The translations under genes and the position numbers were made by a program. A DNA stretch of 64,000 nucleotides, from the NCBI GenBank assembly GCA_947488175.1, contig CANKYO010000001.1, forward strand, positions 124,001 through 188,000, read 5' to 3'. The notes under the pieces were generated by a model. The model worked only from the letters and a program-made list of their open reading frames with translations, was not told the origin of the DNA and did no database searches. Every line of letters begins with the position of its first letter. Positions within the stretch are counted from its first letter, which is position 1. The DNA comes from an uncultured Paracoccaceae bacterium. Lineage in GTDB: Bacteria > Pseudomonadota > Alphaproteobacteria > Rhodobacterales > Rhodobacteraceae. Of this stretch, positions 33,412-42,472 are shown one piece after another.

Positions 33412-34358
33412 GCCACAGCCGCCTGCGCCATGATATCGGCAAACCCGGCATCGCCATCGAACCCCAGCGAAGCGGCAAGGCGCGTATCAAACAACGTCGG
33501 CCAGGACCCGACAATGGCCGCAATCTGCGGATCGGGCTTCATATCCACCAGCGCGCGGCGTTCGGCCAAAGCCTCCAGCATCTGGGCCACCGTCACCCGA
33601 AGACCCGGCACATTCACTGCACCAAATGCGGGCCAATCCGCCCCCGCCACACTTGGCGCGTGATGCAAGGAACGCACAGCCGCATCAGGCGAGGCGACCC
33701 ACATTGCCAATGCCGGATCTACCGGGCAAACCGCCTGCTGCCCCGCCAAAGGCTCGCGAACAATGGACGATGCAAAGGATGACGCCGCCGCATTCGGCTT
33801 GCCCGGCCGGACCGTGACCGTGGGCAAACGCAAGGTTCGGGCATCCGCCCAGCCCCGCCTGCGATAATCCGCCATGACCAATTCGGCCATCGCCTTGGTC
33901 ACGCCATAGGTATTGCGCGGCTGAATCGGGGTTGCTTCGGTCAGCGGCTCGACCGCGCCACTCCCATAGACCGCCAATGACGACGTGCCGATCACACAAA
34001 CCTCGTGATCAAGGGCACGGGCCGCCGCCAGAACCGCATTGGTCCCGCCCAGATTGACCCGCATCGCCAGATCATAATCCGCCTCGGCCTGCCCGCTGAC
34101 CACAGCGGCCAGATGATAGATCAGAACCGTGTCGGCGGGCATCGCGGCACCCACAGCATCAGTATCCGCAATATCAATCGCCGTGAAATGCACATCCGGC
34201 AGATCAGGCACCTGTGCGCCCGGAATGTCCCACAAATGCACCCCGGAAACGGAAAGACGCCGCCCATCGGGCAGCGTCACACCTTGTTTGGCAATCCGTC
34301 TGGCCAGCGCCGTCCCCAGAAAGCCGCAGCCTCCGGTGATGACGACAGCGCCGATCAT
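33408..34358 (-). CDS. denD: NAD-dependent epimerase/dehydratase family, D-erythronate dehydrogenase-like
   Basis: 316 residues from ATG 34358, which overlaps the RNase E stop (ATGA). Short-chain Rossmann fold: VVITGGCGFLGTALARRI, the YxxxK pair in NTYGVTKAMAELVMADYRRRG, and LRLPTVTVRPGKPNAAASSFAS, which is typical of the DenD group that oxidises D-erythronate. The usual partner genes of tetronate breakdown (four-carbon acid sugar kinase, isomerase) are not here, so the substrate is uncertain. Co-transcription with rne is suggested by the overlap, an odd pairing. Confidence 0.8.
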   Translation of the reverse strand: MIGAVVITGGCGFLGTALARRIAKQGVTLPDGRRLSVSGVHLWDIPGAQVPDLPDVHFTAIDIADTDAVGAAMPADTVLIYHLAAVVSGQAEADYDLAMRVNLGGTNAVLAAARALDHEVCVIGTSSLAVYGSGAVEPLTEATPIQPRNTYGVTKAMAELVMADYRRRGWADARTLRLPTVTVRPGKPNAAASSFASSIVREPLAGQQAVCPVDPALAMWVASPDAAVRSLHHAPSVAGADWPAFGAVNVPGLRVTVAQMLEALAERRALVDMKPDPQIAAIVGSWPTLFDTRLAASLGFDGDAGFADIMAQAAVA

Positions 34359-36991
34359 CCCCTGCCGAGCGACCACCAGCCCTTGCGCTTGGGCTTGGCC
34401 GGAGCGTCGTCCTGCGCGGGTTCCGGTGCGGCCTCCGCCGCGACAGGTTCCTTCACAGGCTCTGGCTCTAGTTCAGGCGCCGGTTCCGCCTTCGGCGCTT
34501 CAGCAGGTGCTTCCACCGCAACCTCTGCTTCCGGCTTCGGCTTGGCCCGACTACGCCGCTTGGGCTTGGGCTTTTCCTCGGCCTCTGGTGCAGCAGCAGC
34601 CTCCTCAGCAGGCACCTCTTCCACCGCAGCTTCCTCAACCTTCGGCTCCGCTTTCTTGCGGGTCCGCGTCCGTTTCTTCGGCGCAGGCGTCTCCTCAGCG
34701 GCCTCAGCCGCAGCAGGCTCGGCAACAGCCTCTTCCGCCGCCTCTGCAGACTCTTCTACCTTCTTCCGGCGGGACCGCGTGCGCTTGGGCTTTTCTTCCG
34801 GCTCCGGCGCATCCTCGGTCACAACAGCCTCAGCCGGTGCCGCTTCTGCCACGGCAGGCTGCTCTTCGGCAGTCGCCTCGGTCGCCTCCGCCTGCTGATT
34901 CTCGGCATTGTTGCCGCCACCCCGTCTGCGGCGGCTACGACGACGGCGCTTGCGCTTGGGCTTGTCCTCACCACCATCAGACCGTTCTTCTGCATCTGCC
35001 TCGACCACCTCGGCGACAACATCATCGTCATCATCGTCCATCAACGCGGCAGAGGCCACGACAGGGGCCGCCTCCGGCACGACACGGGTCGCTGTCTTGA
35101 ACTTCTCAATGGCATAATCGGGCGACACCAGCGTCGGATCACATTCGATCCGCACCGACATGCCATAGCGGGCCTCGATATCGGCGATATGCTCGCGCTT
35201 GCCGTTCATCAAGAAATTCGCAATCGAAATCGGGGCCTTGATCAGCACTTCCTTGCTGCGGCCACGCACGCCTTCTTCTTCCAAGGCACGAATAATCGAC
35301 AGCGCCACATTGTCGTCAGAGCGCAACAGGCCGGTGCCGTGGCAATGCGAACACATCTGCGTCGTGGCTTCCAGCATGCCAGGGCGCAACCGCTGACGGG
35401 ACATCTCCATCAGGCCAAAACCGGAAATCCGGCCCACCTGAATGCGGGCGCGATCCGTCTTCAACTTATCTTTGAACCGCTTTTCAACGGCCGTGTTATT
35501 CCGCCGCTCATCCATGTCGATGAAGTCAATCACGATCAGACCGGCAAGGTCACGCAGACGCAACTGGCGGGCCACCTCATCAGCAGCCTCAAGGTTCGTC
35601 TTCAGCGCCGTCTGCTCGATCGACCCTTCTTTGGTCGCCCGGCCAGAGTTCACGTCGATCGCCACCAGCGCCTCGGTGATCCCGATCACGATGTAACCGC
35701 CGGATGGCAACTGCACCGTGGGATTGAACATGCCGCCCAGATAGCCCTCAACCTGATAGCGGGCAAAAAGCGGCAGCTGTTCGGCATAGTATTTCACGTT
35801 CTTGGCATGGGACGGCATGATCATTTTCATGAAGTCCTTGGCCGTGCGATACCCCTGCTCGCCCGCAACGATCACCTCGTCGATCTCTTTGCTGTAAAGA
35901 TCACGGATCGACCGTTTGATCAGATCGCCTTCTTCGTAGATCTTCGCTGGCGCGATGGATTTCAGGGTCAACTCGCGGATCTGTTCCCACATCCGCTGCA
36001 GGTATTCATAGTCGCGCTTGATCTCGGCCTTAGTCCGCTGGGCACCCGCCGTGCGGATAATCAGACCGGCACCATCAGGCACGGTCATGGAACCTGCAAT
36101 TTCCTTCAGTTTCTTGCGGTCGGCAGCATTGGTAATCTTGCGGGAAATACCACCACCACGCGCGGTATTGGGCATCAATACGCAGTAACGGCCCGCCAGC
36201 GACAGATAAGTTGTCAGGGCTGCACCCTTGTTGCCGCGCTCTTCCTTGACCACCTGGATCAGCAGGATCTGGCGGACCTTGATGACCTCCTGGATCTTGT
36301 AACGCTTGGGGCGGGGCTTGCGGACCGGGCGGACGTCTTCGCTGTCATCTTCTTCCGCGACACTTTCAATCGTCTCGTCCTTGTCAGACGCATCATCCAT
36401 GGCGACATAGGGCTTTTCGTCATCGCCATCGTCGTCATCATCTTCACCAGCAGCAGGCGTCTCAACCGGGGTCTCGCCCACCAGTTCCATGGGCGAACTG
36501 CCCTCTTCCTCGTCCACCAGATCAATGGTTTCCATCCCGGCGATATCGCCGGATGTTTCCTCTTCCGGTGTCTCAACCTCAGCGGTGGTAACCGCATCCT
36601 CACCCTCAACCGCTGCGGCTTTGGGCTTGGCGCGGCTGCGGCGGCGCTTGGGCTTGGCCTTTTCTTCGTCCTCGGCCTCCGCTTCGGCCTTCAGGCTTTC
36701 AGCATAGGCTTTTTCCTCAGCGATCAGGGCCTCGCGGTCAGCAACCGGGATCTGATAGTAGTCAGGATGAATTTCCGAGAACGCCAGGAAACCATGGCGA
36801 TTGCCGCCATAGTCCACAAAAGCGGCCTGCAGCGATGGTTCAACCCGGGTTACCTTGGCAAGGTATATGTTGCCGGCAAGCTGACGCTTGAACTGGCTTT
36901 CAAAATCAAATTCTTCGACTTTGTTTCCGTCGACCACAACAACGCGGGTTTCTTCCGCGTGTGTGGCATCTATTAGCATTTTCTTTGGCAT
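34355..36991 (-). CDS. rne: Ribonuclease E
   Basis: 878 residues. The S1 RNA-binding domain starts at about 37 and is interrupted by an acidic and basic insertion (about 95-235), as in alphaproteobacterial RNase E. The catalytic DNase I-like part has VIDFIDMDERRNNTAVEKRF and GRISGFGLMEMSRQRLRPG, and the zinc-link is CSHCHGTG. Residues from about 655 to the end form a disordered tail alternating Glu/Ala-rich and Arg/Lys-rich (KRKRRRRSRRRRGG) stretches, the degradosome scaffold and RNA-binding region. It ends in KRKGWWSLGRG. It starts mRNA decay and matures rRNA. The 5' leader is long and can fold strongly. Confidence 0.95.
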   Translation of the reverse strand: MPKKMLIDATHAEETRVVVVDGNKVEEFDFESQFKRQLAGNIYLAKVTRVEPSLQAAFVDYGGNRHGFLAFSEIHPDYYQIPVADREALIAEEKAYAESLKAEAEAEDEEKAKPKRRRSRAKPKAAAVEGEDAVTTAEVETPEEETSGDIAGMETIDLVDEEEGSSPMELVGETPVETPAAGEDDDDDGDDEKPYVAMDDASDKDETIESVAEEDDSEDVRPVRKPRPKRYKIQEVIKVRQILLIQVVKEERGNKGAALTTYLSLAGRYCVLMPNTARGGGISRKITNAADRKKLKEIAGSMTVPDGAGLIIRTAGAQRTKAEIKRDYEYLQRMWEQIRELTLKSIAPAKIYEEGDLIKRSIRDLYSKEIDEVIVAGEQGYRTAKDFMKMIMPSHAKNVKYYAEQLPLFARYQVEGYLGGMFNPTVQLPSGGYIVIGITEALVAIDVNSGRATKEGSIEQTALKTNLEAADEVARQLRLRDLAGLIVIDFIDMDERRNNTAVEKRFKDKLKTDRARIQVGRISGFGLMEMSRQRLRPGMLEATTQMCSHCHGTGLLRSDDNVALSIIRALEEEGVRGRSKEVLIKAPISIANFLMNGKREHIADIEARYGMSVRIECDPTLVSPDYAIEKFKTATRVVPEAAPVVASAALMDDDDDDVVAEVVEADAEERSDGGEDKPKRKRRRRSRRRRGGGNNAENQQAEATEATAEEQPAVAEAAPAEAVVTEDAPEPEEKPKRTRSRRKKVEESAEAAEEAVAEPAAAEAAEETPAPKKRTRTRKKAEPKVEEAAVEEVPAEEAAAAPEAEEKPKPKRRSRAKPKPEAEVAVEAPAEAPKAEPAPELEPEPVKEPVAAEAAPEPAQDDAPAKPKRKGWWSLGRG

Positions 36992-37437
36992 ATTGTCCGT
37001 TCACAAACAGCCCCGGTGGCGCCCCAGGGGGCGCTGTTGTCCGTACTGCTTGTTTGATTATGGCGACCTGCGCGCGGGCAAAACATGGGCCCCTTGGGGC
37101 CGCCCTGTCTTGCCTGTCATATCCTGCGCGTTGCATCGCGTTTCTTCTCCGACCCCACGAAATCGGGGGCCCGTTCAAGGCCCGGTCTGCGTTTGAGTGG
37201 ACGCAGCCAAGGGCGTTCTTCTGGCCATTGAAGACCAAATCAGCTGCTCCAAGGTGTCGGACAATCCGCCCGCATCACTCAAAACAGAGAATTCTCCCGG
37301 ATGGCACCGCGCGTACCCCGCCCAGACATCCGTAACTCATACATAAGGGAGGAAGGCCCGGTATTACAATGGCAATTTCGCGACGGCGATAATTGGGTCG
37401 GCCCGTTCCCACGACCCCGCGCACAACACTGACTGAC
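36992..37437. other. Gene-free region: probable rne leader and divergent promoters
   Basis: About 445 bases without a convincing gene. On the rne side there are strong short hairpins: GCGCCCC-AG-GGGGCGC at about 37020-37035 and GGCCCC-TT-GGGGCC at about 37087-37100, which would lie in the 5' leader of rne within 110 bases of its start codon. The short open frames on both strands have no ribosome-binding sites and look like chance. RNase E leaders in other bacteria are cleaved by the enzyme itself; whether this one is cannot be read from the sequence. Confidence 0.5.
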
Positions 37438-37462
37438 GGAACCAACCACCCCTCAACACGTT
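37438..37462 (+). promoter_or_regulatory. EcfG-like (general stress response) promoter
   Basis: GGAAC, 16 bases, CGTT, an exact match to the alphaproteobacterial sigma-EcfG consensus with allowed spacing. It is correctly placed: transcription would start near 37470, leaving about 25 bases to the ATG at 37496 with AGGAG in between. Confidence 0.65.
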
Positions 37463-37495
37463 GCCACAATGAACTTAGAAAGACAGGAGCGTGGG

Positions 37496-37789
37496 ATGTC
37501 CTCATCGAAATCACATGATCAGATATGGGACGAATGGCGCGACCTCGTCAACATGGCCCCTCAGGAACTCGAAGACTGGCTGGAAACGTCAGAGTCAAAA
37601 TCCGTGGGCGACAGCGAGGATCGCGAGAGCACCGGCCACAAGTCGGGCCGCCAAATCGTCAACATCAAGCGCACCAACAAGGATGACCTGAGTGATGATC
37701 AGTGGGACCACATGGCAACCGTCGTCGGCTACATCAAACGCCATCTGTCACAGGGCGGACCTGATGACGATGTCGAACATTCAGACTAG
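37496..37789 (+). CDS. DUF3140 family protein
   Basis: 97 residues from ATG 37496 with AGGAG about seven bases upstream; an in-frame start nine codons earlier overlaps the promoter and is rejected. Acidic and soluble, with MAPQELEDWLETSESKSVG and the GRQIVNIKRTNKDDLSDDQWDHMATVVGYIKRHL block that defines DUF3140. Function unknown; some members have been linked to stress. The promoter in front is of EcfG type. The next gene follows 48 bases later on the same strand. Confidence 0.88.
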   Translation: MSSSKSHDQIWDEWRDLVNMAPQELEDWLETSESKSVGDSEDRESTGHKSGRQIVNIKRTNKDDLSDDQWDHMATVVGYIKRHLSQGGPDDDVEHSD

Positions 37790-37837
37790 CGCTATTCGCT
37801 GATGAACTGGGGTCACGATCCGCTGAAAGAGGAATGA

Positions 37838-38164
37838 ATGTCATCTGCAACGAAAACTGATCCCGATCTTTGGGAGAAGGTCAAAGATGAACTGATGGAA
37901 AGCGACAAGGGCGGTGAGCCGGGTCAGTGGTCCGCGCGCAAGGCCCAACTTGCCGTTCAAGAGTATAAAAAACGCGGCGGTGACTACGCCGATGATGGTC
38001 CAGATCAGGAAGACACCGACAAGAACGGGCGCGGAAAGGGGTCCATCGCTTCGCTGGAAAACAAGACGGAATGCGAGCTTTACGACATGGCGCAGGATCG
38101 CGAGGTTGAAGGCAGATCAGATATGAGCAAGGACGATTTGGTCAAAGCGCTCGCAAACGACTAA
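37838..38164 (+). CDS. Small acidic protein with DUF5872-like core and SAP/Rho-N-like C-terminus
   Basis: 108 residues, very hydrophilic. The middle has GEPGQWSARKAQLAVQEYKKRGGDY, which I associate with DUF5872, then an acidic linker. The C-terminal 40 residues (NKTECELYDMAQDREVEGRSDMSKDDLVKAL) look like a SAP or Rho-N/HeH-type nucleic-acid-binding helix pair. AAGAGGA lies about two bases before the ATG. It probably shares the stress promoter with the DUF3140 gene. DNA or RNA binding is inferred only. Confidence 0.72.
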   Translation: MSSATKTDPDLWEKVKDELMESDKGGEPGQWSARKAQLAVQEYKKRGGDYADDGPDQEDTDKNGRGKGSIASLENKTECELYDMAQDREVEGRSDMSKDDLVKALAND

Positions 38165-38278
38165 CGCGGATCAACACGGCGGCAGAGTTACCGCAGCACA
38201 CACAATAGATACCGGCGGACCTTAGAAATTTACGAAAGGCACCGCGCGCTGCGTTAAAGGCGGCGATGCCCGCCAAAA

Positions 38279-38361
38279 GGTCCGACGTTTTGCCGACGCA
38301 AATCCGACGTGATGCCGACAGGGCAAAACGCCAGATTTTACAGCGTTAACGTATGATTCGC
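38279..38361 (+). repeat. Dispersed intergenic repeat, copy 2
   Basis: Starts with the same 21 bases as the copy at 19380 (GGTCCGACGTTTTGCCGACG plus C), followed by AAATCCGAC, another GCCGAC, and CAGCGTTAACGTATGATTCGC, which parallels CAGCATTAACAGATGATTCGC in copy 1. It lies between the DUF5872-like gene and the end of dctD. The rest of this 250-base gap shows nothing else. Confidence 0.7.
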
Positions 38362-38415
38362 GGTGGTGACGCGAAGATCACCGCCCGATGGGGGTCACGC
38401 AACGCTACGGTGCGT

Positions 38416-39747
38416 TTACAAATAGTCCGACCGCTGCAACCCGTATTTCGCCATCTTCTCGTTCAGCGTCCGGCGTGGCAGGCACAACTCTTCCATCACC
38501 GACACGATCGACCCCTTGTGGCGGCGCATCGTGTTGTCGATCAGCATCCGCTCGAACGCTTCCACGAATTCTTTCAAGGGCTTACCCTCGGTCGTCATCG
38601 CCGGTTTGGTCTCTTCGGTATCCGCCATCAGAAGTGACGCAATCGACCCTGTGCCGCGCCGGTTCTGCAACACGGCCCGTTCGGCCACATTGATCAGCTG
38701 GCGCACATTGCCCGGCCACGGGGCCTGCAGCAATTGGGCCGCTTCCTGCGCGCTGACTTCGGGCGCATCGCAACCATATTCATCGGCAAACTGCTCGCTC
38801 AAACGCGTAAACAACGCCAGAATGTCCTCGCCCCGCTGGCGCAGCGGCGGCACCGTGATCCGCAGCGCGGCGAGCCTGTAAAACAGGTCCGGGCGCAGCA
38901 CACTTTCGCAGGTCTTATCCTGCTCCTGCAGGTTACAAATCGCCACGATCCGCGTCTCGGCCGGCGTCCCCTGATCGTTGATCGCGGTCAGCAACCGGGC
39001 CTGCAATGCATGGCTAAGTGCCTCAATATCCTCAAGAACCAGCGTCCCACCGCGGGCCTCTTCCATCGCCGGTACAGGCTCGTCATCCTTGGCGGGGCCA
39101 AAGATGCGGCGACCCAGCGTTTCCTCGTCATAAGCCGAACAGCTCAGCAGAACGAACTTCTTGCTGGCCCGGGCGCCCACCGCATGCAGTGCGTGGGCGA
39201 CAAGGGTTTTACCCGTCCCTGTCTCACCCTCAACCAGCACATGACCATCGGCCTGACCCAGATCCAGAATGTCCTCTTTCAGGCGCTCCATAGGAGCAGA
39301 CTGGCCAATCAGTTTCTTGATCAGGGCCGATCCATCCGACAATTCCTTGCGCAGCGCACGGTTGTCCAGCGTCAGGCGGCGGGCCTGCGTGGCCTTCTTG
39401 GCCAGCTCGGTCATCCGGTCCGGGTTGAATGGCTTTTCGAGGAAATCAAAGGCACCCACCCGCATCGCCTCCACCGCCATCGGCACATCACCATGACCAG
39501 TGATCATGATAACGGGGAGCGAGCTATCAACGCCCTTCAGCTTCTTGAGAAATTGCATCCCATCCATGCCGGGCATCTTGATGTCGCTGACCACAACGCC
39601 GGGGTAATCACTTCCTAACCCTTTCAGCGCATCCTCAGCCGAGGCAAAGGTTTCGGTGTCGAACCCGGACAGGGCCAACCACTGGCTGATCGACTGCCGC
39701 ATATCTTTTTCGTCATCGACAATCGCGATTTTCATAGCCTTGGACAT
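38416..39747 (-). CDS. DctD-like response regulator with AAA+ domain lacking the GAFTGA loop
   Basis: 443 residues in three parts. A receiver domain (1-120) has IAIVDDEKDM, the phosphoacceptor Asp in VVVSDIKMPGMDG, and Lys in LEKPFNPD. A central AAA+ domain (about 140-370) has Walker A GETGTGKT and the arginine finger region LRPDLFYRL. A Fis-type HTH is at the C-terminus (KGSIVSVMEELCLPRRTLNEKMAKYG). Where sigma-54 activators have GAFTGA the chain is shortened, reading FGPAKDDEPVPAMEEA, and Walker B reads LVLED instead of LFLDE. It probably does not use sigma-54. It starts 11 bases after the DctB-like gene. Confidence 0.88.
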   Translation of the reverse strand: MSKAMKIAIVDDEKDMRQSISQWLALSGFDTETFASAEDALKGLGSDYPGVVVSDIKMPGMDGMQFLKKLKGVDSSLPVIMITGHGDVPMAVEAMRVGAFDFLEKPFNPDRMTELAKKATQARRLTLDNRALRKELSDGSALIKKLIGQSAPMERLKEDILDLGQADGHVLVEGETGTGKTLVAHALHAVGARASKKFVLLSCSAYDEETLGRRIFGPAKDDEPVPAMEEARGGTLVLEDIEALSHALQARLLTAINDQGTPAETRIVAICNLQEQDKTCESVLRPDLFYRLAALRITVPPLRQRGEDILALFTRLSEQFADEYGCDAPEVSAQEAAQLLQAPWPGNVRQLINVAERAVLQNRRGTGSIASLLMADTEETKPAMTTEGKPLKEFVEAFERMLIDNTMRRHKGSIVSVMEELCLPRRTLNEKMAKYGLQRSDYL

Positions 39748-39758
39748 GTTTTCTTTCC

Positions 39759-41516
39759 TTACTCTGCCGCAGCGACTTCGTGTTGTTTCAGTGCGGGCAA
39801 CTGCACCTCAAAGATGGCGCCACCATCTACCGCGTTGCGGGCCGTCAGACGGCCGCTCAAATCGTTCACGATGCCAGACGAGATAGCAAGCCCCAGACCA
39901 ACCCCGTCACCGGGCTGTTTAGTGGTATAGAACGGCTCGAACAACTCATTAAGGTTTTCAATCCCGTCGCCATTATCCCGGATTTGCAGGCTGACGGTGT
40001 CACCAGCGGCCAACAGGATTTCAATAGTTGGATTGCTTGCGCTTTTGGTCGCATCAAACGCATTACGCAGCAGGTTGATGATCACCTGTTCAAGGCGCAG
40101 GCGATCACCATAAATCATCACCGGCTCGTTGGGCAATGTGCGGATGATATTGACGTCACGCGTCTTGAGCTGCGGCTCCATCATCGCCAGCGCTGTGGAC
40201 ACAGCAGCCCTGCAATCAACGGGTTCGAACGCATCCTTGCCCTTGCGGGCATAGGATTTCAGCTGCCGGGTGATCGCGCCCATGCGTTCCAGCAGATCGT
40301 CGATCCGCTGAAAGGATGACAGCGCCTCATCTGGCCGTTTGCGTTGCAGCAATAGCCGCGCGCCCGCCAGATAGGTTTTCATGGCCGCCAATGGCTGGTT
40401 CAATTCGTGACTGACTGCCGCTGACATCTCGCCCAGAGCGGCCAGTTTCGACGATTGCGCGATGGTCTGTTCGGCCACCTGAAGCGTCTTTTCGACCTTC
40501 TCACGTTCGGCGATTTCCCGCTGCAGCCTGCGGTTCAATGCGCGCAACTCTGCTGACTCGCGCTGAAAGAAGACCAGTCGAGACGCGGTCTTGCGGGACA
40601 TGAAATAAAACACGACCGCCAGAAGCAGCGCGAATCCCATAACCTCGAGCGCCAGAATGCCGTTCACCTTTTCACGGACCGACGCATAGGTGGTAAAGCT
40701 GACCATCCGCCAGCCTTGATGCGATACGCGCGCCTCGCGGCGCAAAACGGCCTCGCCGCGCAGGTATGCATCGGCAGGCAGTGCGGCCCAGCCCTGGGTC
40801 AACCTGATGGCCCGCTCAATCGCGGACGGGGCTGACTGACGTGACAGCGCCTCTTCCTCGTTCAGGCCGCGCCAGCGTGGTTCGGTCGACATGATGATCG
40901 TGCCTTCGCTGTCCATCACGATGACAGCTTCGGAAAATCCGGTCCAACCTCGTTCAAGGGTCGGCACGTCCACCTCGACCGATATGACGCCCAGAAATTC
41001 GCCATCCACCTCAACCCTACGCGAATAGATGAAGCTGAACGCACCATCCTCATCCCGATAGGTGGTGTAGATAGTTTCGTTTGCCCGTTGTGCGTTGACA
41101 AAGTAGGGGGCGGCGCGATGAGACTCGCCAATGCGGTTCCGGTCTGTCGCCGCAACGGTCCGCCCATCGCGATCAAACAGCATCGCAGAGGCACCACCGA
41201 ATTCATCGATATTCGCCACAAGGCGGGCGGTCGACAGCGAATAGTTCCTATCTTTCAACGCCGTAATCAATTCAGTGTCCCGCGCCAGAAATGACGGGTC
41301 CCGCGAAGTGTTCCGTAATTCGTAGCTCAAATCACTGACATGACCGGCCAACCGGATTTCGGCCCGGTTGCGGATTGTTTCGGTAAAGCGCTGGGTCAGA
41401 AACTGGTTGCTGACATAGATGACGATGACCGCAAACAGGCAGATCACAAGAATGGACAGCCGCAGATACCACCTGCCCTGCCCCTTGCGCGGCTTCATTT
41501 TACCAAACCCCTTCAT
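39759..41516 (-). CDS. DctB-like sensor histidine kinase
   Basis: 585 residues. A membrane helix (about 17-38), a periplasmic double-Cache sensor domain (about 45-280), a second helix (about 288-308), a coiled coil with ELRALNRRLQREIAEREKVEKTLQ, then the kinase core: H-box SAAVSHELNQPLAAMKTYLAGA, N-box INLLRNAFDATK, and G-boxes IRDNGDGI and GVGLGLAISSGIV. The architecture is that of DctB, the C4-dicarboxylate sensor. Its partner is the adjacent DctD-like regulator. No DctPQM transporter lies in the window, so the ligand is inferred. Confidence 0.9.
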   Translation of the reverse strand: MKGFGKMKPRKGQGRWYLRLSILVICLFAVIVIYVSNQFLTQRFTETIRNRAEIRLAGHVSDLSYELRNTSRDPSFLARDTELITALKDRNYSLSTARLVANIDEFGGASAMLFDRDGRTVAATDRNRIGESHRAAPYFVNAQRANETIYTTYRDEDGAFSFIYSRRVEVDGEFLGVISVEVDVPTLERGWTGFSEAVIVMDSEGTIIMSTEPRWRGLNEEEALSRQSAPSAIERAIRLTQGWAALPADAYLRGEAVLRREARVSHQGWRMVSFTTYASVREKVNGILALEVMGFALLLAVVFYFMSRKTASRLVFFQRESAELRALNRRLQREIAEREKVEKTLQVAEQTIAQSSKLAALGEMSAAVSHELNQPLAAMKTYLAGARLLLQRKRPDEALSSFQRIDDLLERMGAITRQLKSYARKGKDAFEPVDCRAAVSTALAMMEPQLKTRDVNIIRTLPNEPVMIYGDRLRLEQVIINLLRNAFDATKSASNPTIEILLAAGDTVSLQIRDNGDGIENLNELFEPFYTTKQPGDGVGLGLAISSGIVNDLSGRLTARNAVDGGAIFEVQLPALKQHEVAAAE

Positions 41517-41560
41517 GGGTGCAGTCTAGGCCTATGCCGGACCTGCAGCAAGAACGCAGA

Positions 41561-42229
41561 TCAGGCTGCGGTCAATTGCCCGACCAGCCCGCGGAAAAGT
41601 GCCTGCCCATCGGTGCCGCCATGACCCGCATCAACCGCCCGTTCAGGATGCGGCATCATCCCCAGCACGCGCCGGTTTTCCGACAATATACCAGCGATAT
41701 CAGCGACAGACCCGTTAGGGTTTTCAACGTAACGGAACGGAATGCGCGCCTCGGCCTCAAGCTGCGCCAGCGTGTCAGCATCAGCGGTATAGTTGCCATC
41801 GTGATGCGCGATCGGAAAGCCGACAGTATCACCCGCATTGTATCCTTCGGTAAAGGCACTGTCCGAGGTTTCCACTTTCAAATCAATCGTTTTGCAGAGG
41901 AATTTAAGGTTCGCATTACGCATCAACGCACCGGGCAAAAGCCCGGTTTCGGTCAGCACCTGAAACCCATTGCAAACACCCAGGGCAAAGCCGCCGCGCT
42001 CTACATGTGCCACAACCGCCTTGCAAATCGGCGACTTGGCCGCAATCGCCCCGCAGCGCAGATAGTCACCAAATGAAAAACCACCGGGGATCGCCACTAG
42101 GTCGACACCTTCCGGCAAGGCGGCATCCTTGTGCCAGACCATGCTGACATCGGCGCCCGCCGCCTCAAGCGCAACCGCCATGTCGCGGTCGCAGTTCGAT
42201 CCGGGAAAGACAATAACCGCGGCCCGCAT
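41561..42229 (-). CDS. purQ: Phosphoribosylformylglycinamidine synthase glutaminase subunit PurQ
   Basis: 222 residues from ATG 42229, which overlaps the purS stop (TGATG). Class I glutamine amidotransferase: [12 protein letters not shown] at the start, nucleophile Cys in [19 protein letters not shown], and His/Glu in the terminal [10 protein letters not shown]. It feeds ammonia to PurL in step four of purine synthesis. PurL is not in the window. Confidence 0.96.
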   Translation of the reverse strand: MRAAVIVFPGSNCDRDMAVALEAAGADVSMVWHKDAALPEGVDLVAIPGGFSFGDYLRCGAIAAKSPICKAVVAHVERGGFALGVCNGFQVLTETGLLPGALMRNANLKFLCKTIDLKVETSDSAFTEGYNAGDTVGFPIAHHDGNYTADADTLAQLEAEARIPFRYVENPNGSVADIAGILSENRRVLGMMPHPERAVDAGHGGTDGQALFRGLVGQLTAA

Positions 42230-42459
42230 CAAAGCATCTCCACCCGGTAGCTTTCGATCACTGTGTTGGCCAGCAGCTTTTCACACATGTCTTTGACGGT
42301 TGCCTCTGTCGTGCCATCGGCCAGATCAAGCTCGATCACCTTGCCCTGACGCACACCTTCAACGCCGTCAAAGCCCAGCGATCCAAGCGCATGGCGCACG
42401 GCCTCGCCCTGCGGGTCCAGAACACCATTCTTGAGCATTACATGCACACGCGCTTTCAT
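42229..42459 (-). CDS. purS: Phosphoribosylformylglycinamidine synthase subunit PurS
   Basis: 76 residues. The small PurS fold with [43 protein letters not shown]. It bridges PurQ and PurL in the multi-subunit FGAM synthase. Coupled to purQ and 13 bases after purC. Confidence 0.96.
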   Translation of the reverse strand: MKARVHVMLKNGVLDPQGEAVRHALGSLGFDGVEGVRQGKVIELDLADGTTEATVKDMCEKLLANTVIESYRVEML

Positions 42460-42472
42460 TGTGCGGACCTTT

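Noticed and set aside
35189-36976. 595-residue open frame on the plus strand opposite rne
   Set aside because: It lies wholly antisense to RNase E, has no ribosome-binding site or family motif, and its composition mirrors the acidic/basic coding of rne.
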